Positions 33,762 to 41,462 of a stretch of 64,000 nucleotides of DNA are shown here, piece after piece. A program made the translations under genes and the position numbers. Position 1 is the stretch's first letter, and each line of letters begins with the position of its first letter. The DNA comes from Microvenator marinus. Its GTDB lineage: Bacteria; Myxococcota_A; Bradymonadia; Bradymonadales; Bradymonadaceae. Location of the stretch: assembly GCF_007993755.1 (NCBI RefSeq), contig NZ_CP042467.1, positions 3,682,001-3,746,000 on the forward strand, in the 5' to 3' direction. The notes below the pieces were generated by a model. That model did not search any database, was not told the origin of the DNA, and was given only the letters and a program-made list of their open reading frames with translations.

Positions 33762-34955
33762 ATGACCTCACTTCTTTGGACGGAAAATTCTTGGGTCTCG
33801 GGCTCGCCTCAGGGCTATCCGGACGGCCAGATTGCATGGGTTCCGGGATTTGTGAACGCGCATTCCCACGCGTTTCAACACGCCATGCGCGCCCGCGCCG
33901 AGTACGCTACGCCTGGCGGAGACGACTTCTGGACCTGGCGAAACGCGATGTACGAGCTGGCCCTTAGCCTTGGGCCCGAAGAGCTCTATCAGGTGAGTAA
34001 AGACGCGTTTAGCGAGATGCGTCAGGCTGGAATCGTGCATGTTGGGGAGTTTCACTACGTGCATCACGCGCAAGATGGGAGCCGCTACGCGGACCCTAAC
34101 GAGCTTGCGCACCAGGTGATTCGCGCCGCACAAGATGCTGGCATTGGGATTACGCTCTTGTTGGTGGCGTATCATCGCGCAGGCTTTGGGCGCGCCGCAG
34201 AGCCCCACCAGCGCCGTTTTATCGAACCTACCTTGGAGGGCTACCTTTCGCGCGTCGAAGCGCTTCTGGAGCGATATAAGGGCGCCGACGGCGTCAATAT
34301 TGGAGTCGCACCCCATAGTATTCGTGCGGTGCCGGCCGAGTGGCTCTCGGGTATTCGAGATTTTGCAGTCGAGCACGGGATTCCCCTTCATATTCATGCC
34401 AATGAGCAGGTGCGTGAGATTGAGGAGAGCAAGGCAGAGTACGGCAAACCTCCGGTCTTGGTCTTTGATGAACTCGGGCTCTTTGAGGCGCATACCACTC
34501 TGGTTCATGCCACCCATCTGAGCGTGGAAGAGCTCGATGTTTTGGGCCGCGCAAAACCTGTGATTTGTGCGTGCCCAACCACCGAAAGAAATCTCGGAGA
34601 TGGCTTCTTGCCCGCACTGGAACTCGTGAAGCGCGACGTCCCTATCTGTATCGGCTCGGATAGTCATACTCAGGTCGACTTCATCGAGGAGATGCGAATT
34701 ATCGAGTACCACGAACGTCTGCGCTACCAACGGCGAAACGTCTTGGCGCAGGTGTACTCGGAGCGCGTAGGTGGTCCCGTGGAGACTGGCGATGTGCTAT
34801 TGCCCATGAGCTCCAAGAATGGCGCTCTATCTTTGGGGCTAGATTCAGTGGATTGGATCGGCTTTGATTTGGAACACCCGGCATTGAAAGGGTGGACTGA
34901 GCAGACGCTGAGTTCGCATTTGGTCCTTTGTACAAGCGGGCTTCGTCCGGCTTAG
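33762..34955 (+). CDS. hutF: formimidoylglutamate deiminase
   Basis: An amidohydrolase-superfamily enzyme of 397 residues that hydrolyses N-formimidoyl-L-glutamate to formylglutamate and ammonia in histidine degradation. The zinc-binding HxH is in VNAHSHAFQHAM; other family residues are in EFHYVHH, LHIHANEQ, LVHATHLSVEE, CACPTTERNLGDG and IGSDSHTQVD. This set matches HutF better than other deaminases. It is shorter than most HutF (about 450) because the N-terminal beta-sandwich is reduced. It starts 3 bp after the preceding stop. No other hut gene is adjacent, so the rest of the pathway must be elsewhere. Confidence 0.87.
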   Translation: MTSLLWTENSWVSGSPQGYPDGQIAWVPGFVNAHSHAFQHAMRARAEYATPGGDDFWTWRNAMYELALSLGPEELYQVSKDAFSEMRQAGIVHVGEFHYVHHAQDGSRYADPNELAHQVIRAAQDAGIGITLLLVAYHRAGFGRAAEPHQRRFIEPTLEGYLSRVEALLERYKGADGVNIGVAPHSIRAVPAEWLSGIRDFAVEHGIPLHIHANEQVREIEESKAEYGKPPVLVFDELGLFEAHTTLVHATHLSVEELDVLGRAKPVICACPTTERNLGDGFLPALELVKRDVPICIGSDSHTQVDFIEEMRIIEYHERLRYQRRNVLAQVYSERVGGPVETGDVLLPMSSKNGALSLGLDSVDWIGFDLEHPALKGWTEQTLSSHLVLCTSGLRPA

Positions 34956-34958
34956 GGC

Positions 34959-35426
34959 TCAGCCAGCGTTCGCCTGAGCGAGCGCTTCCATAATCACATC
35001 ATGGCTTGCGGCTAGGCGATGTTCGTCATCCACCTCAATAAATCTCAGGTGATGCTTCGCGGCGAACGCCTGGACGGGCTCAATTGGGACCACGTCATCG
35101 TGCGTACCGTGAATCACCACGCCGTCTTTGGGTGCCCTTGAGATGCCTGAGCTACGCTCGTCGTAGATGGCAGGCGCCAAGAGGATGTAGGTTCTGAATC
35201 GCTCGGGATGCCGGTCGTAGAGCAAGGCCGCCACGAGGCCACCAAACGACGACCCCACGACGATGATATCTTCAAGCCCGGCGGTTTCTGCCTCAGCCTT
35301 GGCCACTCGCGCCTCAAGGTCAAGGCCCTGGAAGTCCGGCGAGGTCACACCGTAGGTTTTGGAGATGGTTTGGTACTTTGAGCCGTGTGGACCAGATTCG
35401 AGGCCGTGAAAAAAGAAAACCTTCAA
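34959..35426 (-). CDS. small alpha/beta-fold esterase, YqiA-like
   Basis: A compact serine hydrolase of about 155 residues. TTG 35426 is chosen as start because GGGAGG lies about 6 bases upstream and the product then begins KVFFFHGLESGP, which is typical; the frame continues upstream without a good start. The nucleophile is in VGSSFGGLVAA, the acid in IHGTHDDVVP, and the histidine in DEHRLAASHD. Length and motifs are like the Rossmann-type YqiA/UPF0227 esterases. The start overlaps the stop of the upstream gene (TTGA), so translation is coupled. It is the last gene of a three-gene minus-strand operon. The substrate is unknown. Confidence 0.82.
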   Translation of the reverse strand: MKVFFFHGLESGPHGSKYQTISKTYGVTSPDFQGLDLEARVAKAEAETAGLEDIIVVGSSFGGLVAALLYDRHPERFRTYILLAPAIYDERSSGISRAPKDGVVIHGTHDDVVPIEPVQAFAAKHHLRFIEVDDEHRLAASHDVIMEALAQANAG

Positions 35427-36526
35427 AAGGCGCCTCCCATAGTCAAAAGGGCACCGTCCCCAAGCCCTTCGTTCAAAGGCTGAACTCCAAAACGCACGCC
35501 AGCAAGCTCTTCCGGTGTGTCCCAATTCTCATGGGTGGCCCAGGTGGCGAGGGCCAGTCCCGAGACCATGCCCACAATACCTCCGGTGAACACAAAAGGT
35601 GCCGAGGGAGAATCACCCTGGATCAAGACCGGTACGCCCAGCCCCACCAACGACCCGGCGATGCCGGATGCGTCGATAATTAGGCTTCTTCCGCGGCTCA
35701 TTGGGTAGTGGCGCGTCAAGACGCTGCCGAGGATAAGGCCGGCATCCGAAGCCAGGAGCAGTGATGCCCAGATCGCCTTTTCTGAGGCCGCGAACTCGGT
35801 CGCACCGTGAACGAAGAAGGTCAGCAGACCCGCCCAGAGTCCGGTTGAGGTGGCCATCGAGACATCGCCCGAGCTCGGCTGAAGGTTGTTATAGATGAGA
35901 TAGCCAGTGCCAAGACCTAGAAGCTGCGTTCCCATCATGATGCCGGCCGTCTCTTTTTCGTCGAGGTCGAGCAGCATGCTTCCTGCAAGTCCCTGCCACG
36001 CGCCCCAATAGGTGCCGGAATTCATGGCCGATGCCATGCCTGGATAGACGCCCTCTTCACGGTTTACGAGGAGTGAGAAGGTCAAGCCAGCCCCCGCCCC
36101 AACCAATAAGGTTGAGATGGTCGAGCGCCCTGAATCGCACTCGATAACGATACACATCTCGATTCCGAGCGCGATCCCGTGCAGGGTTTGGGTCACCACG
36201 AGCTCGCCGCGGGCAAGCCCGCTCGGAAACTCATTTCCTCGCCGCCGCCCGGGTTTAGCCTGCTCAACTTCAGGGCCTTCCTCGTAGAAGATATCCAAGA
36301 CCGCATTGGCCTTCAGCGCGATTGGATCTGCAGGGTAGACGAGAAGAATCATCTCGAGGTCCCGCACCGCTCCATCCGGGTCGCCCGACGCCAGTTTCAC
36401 AAAGGCTCTGTCGTAAAGCTCCTCGGCTGTGGTGCGCTCCGTTCGACCCTCTACCACAAGGTCCTGAGCAGCACTCAAGCCGGGCACGAGCATCATAGCT
36501 AGCAAAAGTGCAAACACCCATCTCAT
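35423..36526 (-). CDS. exported/multi-pass membrane protein with N-terminal TPR-like segment
   Basis: A 367-residue protein. A signal peptide (MRWVFALLLAMMLVPGLSAAQ) is followed by a single TPR-like motif (AEELYDRAFVKLASGDPDGAVRDLE) and a Glu/Arg linker. About 230 residues of hydrophobic, Gly-rich sequence follow, with six to eight possible membrane segments (for example ISTLLVGAGAGLTFSLLV and FTGGIVGMVSGLALATWA). The family is unknown. The Gly/Ser-rich segments could be helices of an inner-membrane protein or strands of a barrel. It overlaps the upstream gene (ATGA) and the downstream esterase (TTGA), so all three are translationally linked. Confidence 0.72.
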   Translation of the reverse strand: MRWVFALLLAMMLVPGLSAAQDLVVEGRTERTTAEELYDRAFVKLASGDPDGAVRDLEMILLVYPADPIALKANAVLDIFYEEGPEVEQAKPGRRRGNEFPSGLARGELVVTQTLHGIALGIEMCIVIECDSGRSTISTLLVGAGAGLTFSLLVNREEGVYPGMASAMNSGTYWGAWQGLAGSMLLDLDEKETAGIMMGTQLLGLGTGYLIYNNLQPSSGDVSMATSTGLWAGLLTFFVHGATEFAASEKAIWASLLLASDAGLILGSVLTRHYPMSRGRSLIIDASGIAGSLVGLGVPVLIQGDSPSAPFVFTGGIVGMVSGLALATWATHENWDTPEELAGVRFGVQPLNEGLGDGALLTMGGAF

Positions 36527-39042
36527 GGCTGAACTCTCCGACGCACAAGGCCAAGGCCCATCATGAGGAGCACGAAGGAGATGCCGGAACCGGTGGTGTT
36601 GCAGCCGCCGTCATCACCGCCTCCGCCGCCCGAAGCATTTCCGGGGCCGGGTTCGTCGGTCGTCATCTGGCATTCGCCTTCTTCGCAGCTGTAGCCGTTG
36701 ATGCAGTCGGCATCGATGGCACACGATGTGGCGCACCCTGACGCCGGGTTACATCCCACGTATGGGGCGCACTCTTGGCCTTCAGGCTGAACACAGGAGC
36801 CTGCACCGTCGCAGGTCAGAACTTCGTAGAAGGTGCTTCCAACACAGGTGCTCTCGCCGCAGACCGTTGAGCTGTCGTACTCAGCGCACGCGCCTTCGCC
36901 GTCACATGTACCTGTGAATCCGCACGTGTCTTCGGCCTCGCGGCGGCATGCGCCTGAGCCCGAACCGTCAGCCTTGAGTGGTGGTTGCTTTCCGGCAACA
37001 ACCGGCGCGCAGGTCCCGTCTGGCTCTCCGGTATCTTGGAGCACGCAGCTCTCGCACGGGCTATCGCACGCGGAGTCGCAACACTGGCCGCTCTCAACTC
37101 CGCCCACGCACGGGGCGTTGAAACAACGGGCGTTGGACACGCAGAGACCACCCGCAAATCCGCGGGCGCGGGTCCACTTACCGAAGTAGATATCGCGCTG
37201 GTTAATGAGCGCGATCGGAGCGCGCACAGGGCGAAGGTCTGCGGCAAGTCTTCGAACCGAGCCAAATTGCCCCGATATGAGGAACGTAGAGCCGTTGTAG
37301 GAGATGTCGAAAATATCATAGCCGTTGAACACGTTGGACGCGCTTCCGAGCGCTACGCCTTCGTTGTTTAGACGGATGAGCGAGCCCCCAGCCCCTGCCA
37401 AAATCCACTCGAGACCGTTGAATTCCACCGCATAGACGGGGCCCTCAAAGCCGCTCAGGCTGACCGGATCGTCGCGTAGGTTGCCGTTGGAGGCGACCAT
37501 CACGTAGACGCCGGTTCCCTGCGTGTTGAGGCCGGCGACCATCCACTCCACAGCGTTGCTCTTGGCTGCGTAAAGGGTTTCTACACCTTCAATCTGGACC
37601 GGCGCGCCGCCCGAGGTACCGTCTGGGCGAACGCGCTCGTAGGTTCCGTCGTCGCCACCGATAAGCCAGAAGCCGGGGCCCCATGACACGAATCGAATGG
37701 TTTTGGAGTCTAGCAGGGTGTTTGGGGTGCCCTTGGGCGTCCCGTCCTGGCCGACCAACTGGGTAAACCCGTTCTCGCCTGCCACGAGGAAGTCCGTTCC
37801 GTTGAATGCTGCGGCATATAGCGTGCCGTCTGTTTCCAGGGTTTGGGCATCCGATTTTGGCGCGCCCATGAGGTCAAAGAGTTGGATACGACCTTCGTCA
37901 CCCACCAGTAGAACACCGTCTGTCGCAATATCACCACCGCGAACCGTGCGTCCTTCAAGGCGCGCGTCGAGCGTACGAAGTTGCGTGAGGTCGGCGCCCA
38001 CAAATTCTACGAATCCGATTTCGCCGAGCGCAATGCGCCACGATTCGTCCACGAGCCACGCGGCGACTGGCGTTCTGGACGTAGCCAGGTCAACCGCTTG
38101 TCCGCTCGGCGCGCCGGTAGCATCGAGGAGTCGAACTTGGCCTTCGCGACCGAGCACGATGCTCTGACCATCGGCAACTTCAATCTTTTGAACAGCCTGG
38201 TTAAAGACTTGATTCCACGCGTCAAAGGTCCGCGTAGCTGGGTCCATGATCCCGACTCGGCCATCCGCGGTGCCGACGAGGATCTTTCCGTTCTGGAAGA
38301 CTGCGTCTGTGACTTCAATACCCGCCTCAATAACTTGGACTCCACCTTGCGGTACGCCAGTTTGGCGCACGAATTCGAACGAATCGCCGCCGAAGACAAT
38401 CCACCCGCTTGGCGCGCCAGAGCTTGGCGTGCCTGCGGTAGCTACGGCAGAAATGACGCGAGTTTCGAGCACGTCATTGACAGTGCCGGACTCCAACGTG
38501 GCGTTTGCGGTTGCGACGCGGTCCTCAGACGCAAAGAGCCATGTCAGCCCGTTAAACGCCGCATCCACCAGGTTCTCACCATCAAGGAGCACGGCTTCCG
38601 TCTCGGTCGGCTCACCCTCAGCGTCCAGGACCATGGCGTTTCCGCCTTGCCCACCAATCACCCAGCCGATGTTTGCCTTTCGAATGAAGTTGACCGGCGC
38701 GCCCTCAAAGACCATGCGCATATCGCGAAGGCGGTTGACCTCGGTGTCCACGGCTTGGAGGCGTCCGTCGCCGACCAGCACCCAGCGTTGGCCATCAAAT
38801 GATGCATCGTTGACCGAATTTCCATCGAGCACAAAGCGGCCGGTCAGCACGTCCGGTTCGCCGTCATTGCCGCCCGCCAACTCCACGAGGCCCTCATCAC
38901 CCGCCAAGAACCAGTTCGGTGAATCCGTCTCCACGACGGCTTGAACCTCCGTCTGAACCTGAGGTTCCGGCTCTTCTTCGGTCTCGATACAAGCCAAAGA
39001 ACCTAGAGAAATGAGTCCAATTCCAATCCAAAATTTCAGCAT
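36523..39042 (-). CDS. large repeat lipoprotein (beta-propeller-like) with Cys-rich segment and MYXO-CTERM
   Basis: About 839 residues from ATG 39042, which has GGGAGGC upstream and gives a lipoprotein signal (LISLGSLAC, Cys18). Residues about 40-610 consist of repeated units with Gly-rich turns and the pattern W-hydrophobic-hydrophobic-G-G-x-G, for example GWVIGGQGGN, EWILAGAGGS and FWLIGGDDGT, separated by about 40-45 residues, like the blades of a propeller. A Cys-rich region follows (CCDSACDSPCESCV). The C-terminus is a MYXO-CTERM signal: a Gly/Asp run, GGCNTTG, a hydrophobic helix, RRR. It therefore has both an N-terminal lipid anchor and a C-terminal sorting signal. It is the first gene of the three-gene operon. 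Confidence 0.85.
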   Translation of the reverse strand: MLKFWIGIGLISLGSLACIETEEEPEPQVQTEVQAVVETDSPNWFLAGDEGLVELAGGNDGEPDVLTGRFVLDGNSVNDASFDGQRWVLVGDGRLQAVDTEVNRLRDMRMVFEGAPVNFIRKANIGWVIGGQGGNAMVLDAEGEPTETEAVLLDGENLVDAAFNGLTWLFASEDRVATANATLESGTVNDVLETRVISAVATAGTPSSGAPSGWIVFGGDSFEFVRQTGVPQGGVQVIEAGIEVTDAVFQNGKILVGTADGRVGIMDPATRTFDAWNQVFNQAVQKIEVADGQSIVLGREGQVRLLDATGAPSGQAVDLATSRTPVAAWLVDESWRIALGEIGFVEFVGADLTQLRTLDARLEGRTVRGGDIATDGVLLVGDEGRIQLFDLMGAPKSDAQTLETDGTLYAAAFNGTDFLVAGENGFTQLVGQDGTPKGTPNTLLDSKTIRFVSWGPGFWLIGGDDGTYERVRPDGTSGGAPVQIEGVETLYAAKSNAVEWMVAGLNTQGTGVYVMVASNGNLRDDPVSLSGFEGPVYAVEFNGLEWILAGAGGSLIRLNNEGVALGSASNVFNGYDIFDISYNGSTFLISGQFGSVRRLAADLRPVRAPIALINQRDIYFGKWTRARGFAGGLCVSNARCFNAPCVGGVESGQCCDSACDSPCESCVLQDTGEPDGTCAPVVAGKQPPLKADGSGSGACRREAEDTCGFTGTCDGEGACAEYDSSTVCGESTCVGSTFYEVLTCDGAGSCVQPEGQECAPYVGCNPASGCATSCAIDADCINGYSCEEGECQMTTDEPGPGNASGGGGGDDGGCNTTGSGISFVLLMMGLGLVRRRVQP

Positions 39043-39216
39043 TAAATAGCCTCCCGAGTCGTAGTACTCAGACCTCAATACAACCTTATGAATTAAATAT
39101 CGAGATCATTAGTCGACTTGTAGAAGTTGGCTTGCACCCGAAACATCTGATAGCGTTTTCGACGATATACCCCATGGTGTGCCCGAGGGCGCAAAAGAAT
39201 CAAAAGGCAAAAGATA

Positions 39217-41460
39217 ATGAATTGGCGAGCAATAATTCTGTTTTTGGGTGTGGCTCTATTCGGCGCCTGCTCGGCGGATAGCGGCAATAACCAACCGCCG
39301 GTAGTCGTGCTCAACGTGAGCTCAGAGGTTCAGGTGATCGTGGGTGAGACGCTCTCGATCGAAATTAGCGCCAACGACCCTGAGGGTGGCGCGCTCACCT
39401 TTGATTACGAGGCACGCCCCGAAGGCGCATGGACACTGAGCTCCGCGCAATTTCTCAAGAGCGCGACGGGCGCCCGTTTTGATTGGGCGCCGCTCGCGAG
39501 CGACGTCACGGGTACCGACCCGCTGCGTCTGATTTTCATCGTTCGAGACGATGCGGGGCAGGTCACCGAGAAAACCGTGAACGTCAATATCGTCCCTGGT
39601 AACGGGGTCCCTCGATTCCTGACGAACTCTTCTGTTCTATACGACCCGCGAATCGGCAAGCCCGTGGTCGTGGATCTGCGCGTTCGTGACGACGATTCCA
39701 CCGAAGTAGAAATCGTGATGGACGAGGCTAGCGCGCCCTTTGGGGCGTCCTTCACGCAGAACGGACCTTTCGAGGGTACTCTGACCTGGCAACCAGACGC
39801 CGAACAGCTTAAGAAGCGCGTGCACTCCATCAACTTTGTGGCTGACGACCTGCAAAGCCAAGTCCCGTTCAAACTCACCGTGGTGGTGCGTTCACCTACA
39901 AATGTCAACTTGCAGCCGGATCAAATTGACCTGAGTTGCCCCGGTGAGGAGATTATCACGCACTCACCGATTGGACCTCAGCGCGGGTTTAATGATTATG
40001 AGTTTACGGCAACACTGTCGCAGGCGGCACGTTCAAGATATGACGAAGTTTATCTCTATTGGACGCTCGGCGACCCGTACTCGGACTCCGACGACCCGAG
40101 AGATGGATTCGAAGGAATTCTGATGGAGGACGAAGGGACCCAGTTCTTCGCTCGAATTGGCAACCAGGCCGACGTGATTCCTCAGGGTGGTTCGGTCTCC
40201 GTTTCCTACACAATTTGCGCCATCGACGTGGATTCCTCGGATTCAGAGGCAGTACGATGCGTACCAAGTACCGGGGATTATAACCTCTACCACTCGTTTG
40301 TGGCCTACCATCCTGACGAAGAGGCGGAGTGCATTGATGACGGCGGAGACCTTGTGGGCGCGGGCAACGATGATTTTGAGAACGCCACTCCGATCTCCAC
40401 AACGGGCTTTAATTTCTTCCGGACGTGCTCCGGGAACGACGACTACCATACGCTGACGGTACGTCCGGGCGAGCGCTACCTTGTGGCCGCGGTGTACAAT
40501 CAGAATTCGGACGTCCAGGTTCAGGCGTTTGATGCGGCTCAGTCGAGCATCGAGACCGAAAAGAGCACGTGTACCGGTCTGAGTGGAATCGAGGCCGCAG
40601 TGCCTGAAGATGGCGCACAAACCACCTTCTTCATCAGGGTCAACGGCGGAGATAATCATAACTACGCCGTGCGGGCCCTGCTCATCGACTCCGGCTCGGG
40701 TTCTGAGTGTTCAGACGCCGCAAACGAGCCGAACGAAACCGCAGGGAACGCAACCGCTCTGACCGATGGACAGACCGTATCTGCCGAAATCTGCACCGCG
40801 CAGGATATCGATATCTACAAGATTGGCCTGACGGCAGGGCAAACCGTGACCTTCAACAACCAGTTCCAAAACTCTCAAGGAAACCTCGATATGACGCTCT
40901 TTGCGCCGTCTCAGGCTGGTGAAATCAGCGTGTCTGGGTCCGGTGTGGCGTTCACGTTCTCGTTTGGAAACGAGGAGACGCTCGAGCACCAGGCCACAGA
41001 AACCGGGGACTACTACCTCTTGGTCTTCAACAACAATCAGTCCGCGGTGCCCTATACGCTCAATGTCTCGGTCGGCGCAGGCCCTTCGTGCACCGACGAC
41101 GACCAGTACAGCACCAATGGTAACCATACTCAGACTTCCGCAGCGCTCATTCCAAACGGAGAGTTTGTAGAAATTTCTGGTAAGGCGTGCCCAGGCCAGC
41201 CCGATTGGTACCGCCGCACAGAGTTCAAGAGCGCCGCGGTGCTCGCCGAGTTGACCTTGGACGGCGGCGACGCGGCCCTCAGCGACTTGACCGTATCGGT
41301 CTACGATATCTCCGGAACCCTGGTGGCCGAGGGTACCGTGGTAGGTAGTGGAATCACCTTGGATTATACGCCCAATCCTCCGTCATCCTTGGGTGACTTC
41401 CTCTACAAAGTCGAGTCGAGCCAATACGTTGAGTACACCCTCGCGATTCTAAGAGAGTGA
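39217..41460 (+). CDS. lipoprotein with Ig/cadherin-like and PPC-like domains (paralogue 1)
   Basis: A 747-residue predicted lipoprotein (lipobox LFGAC, Cys18). The N-terminal half has bacterial Ig/cadherin-like beta domains (NVSSEVQVIVGETLSIEISA, then FDWAPLASDVTG). A middle segment carries conserved cysteines (DLSCPGEEI; YTICAIDVDSSDSE). Two or three pre-peptidase C-terminal (PPC)-like domains make up the C-terminal half: NDDFENATPISTTGF, EPNETAGNATALTDGQ, ETGDYYLLVFNNN. PPC domains usually occur in secreted proteins and may bind surfaces. It is the first of two tandem homologues. The 3' end overlaps GTG 41457, but the second protein more likely starts at 41463. Confidence 0.85.
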   Translation: MNWRAIILFLGVALFGACSADSGNNQPPVVVLNVSSEVQVIVGETLSIEISANDPEGGALTFDYEARPEGAWTLSSAQFLKSATGARFDWAPLASDVTGTDPLRLIFIVRDDAGQVTEKTVNVNIVPGNGVPRFLTNSSVLYDPRIGKPVVVDLRVRDDDSTEVEIVMDEASAPFGASFTQNGPFEGTLTWQPDAEQLKKRVHSINFVADDLQSQVPFKLTVVVRSPTNVNLQPDQIDLSCPGEEIITHSPIGPQRGFNDYEFTATLSQAARSRYDEVYLYWTLGDPYSDSDDPRDGFEGILMEDEGTQFFARIGNQADVIPQGGSVSVSYTICAIDVDSSDSEAVRCVPSTGDYNLYHSFVAYHPDEEAECIDDGGDLVGAGNDDFENATPISTTGFNFFRTCSGNDDYHTLTVRPGERYLVAAVYNQNSDVQVQAFDAAQSSIETEKSTCTGLSGIEAAVPEDGAQTTFFIRVNGGDNHNYAVRALLIDSGSGSECSDAANEPNETAGNATALTDGQTVSAEICTAQDIDIYKIGLTAGQTVTFNNQFQNSQGNLDMTLFAPSQAGEISVSGSGVAFTFSFGNEETLEHQATETGDYYLLVFNNNQSAVPYTLNVSVGAGPSCTDDDQYSTNGNHTQTSAALIPNGEFVEISGKACPGQPDWYRRTEFKSAAVLAELTLDGGDAALSDLTVSVYDISGTLVAEGTVVGSGITLDYTPNPPSSLGDFLYKVESSQYVEYTLAILRE

Positions 41461-41462
41461 TT

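Noticed and set aside
33768-34730. Minus-strand open frame of 320 codons
   Set aside because: It is antisense to hutF, with no motif and no ribosome site.
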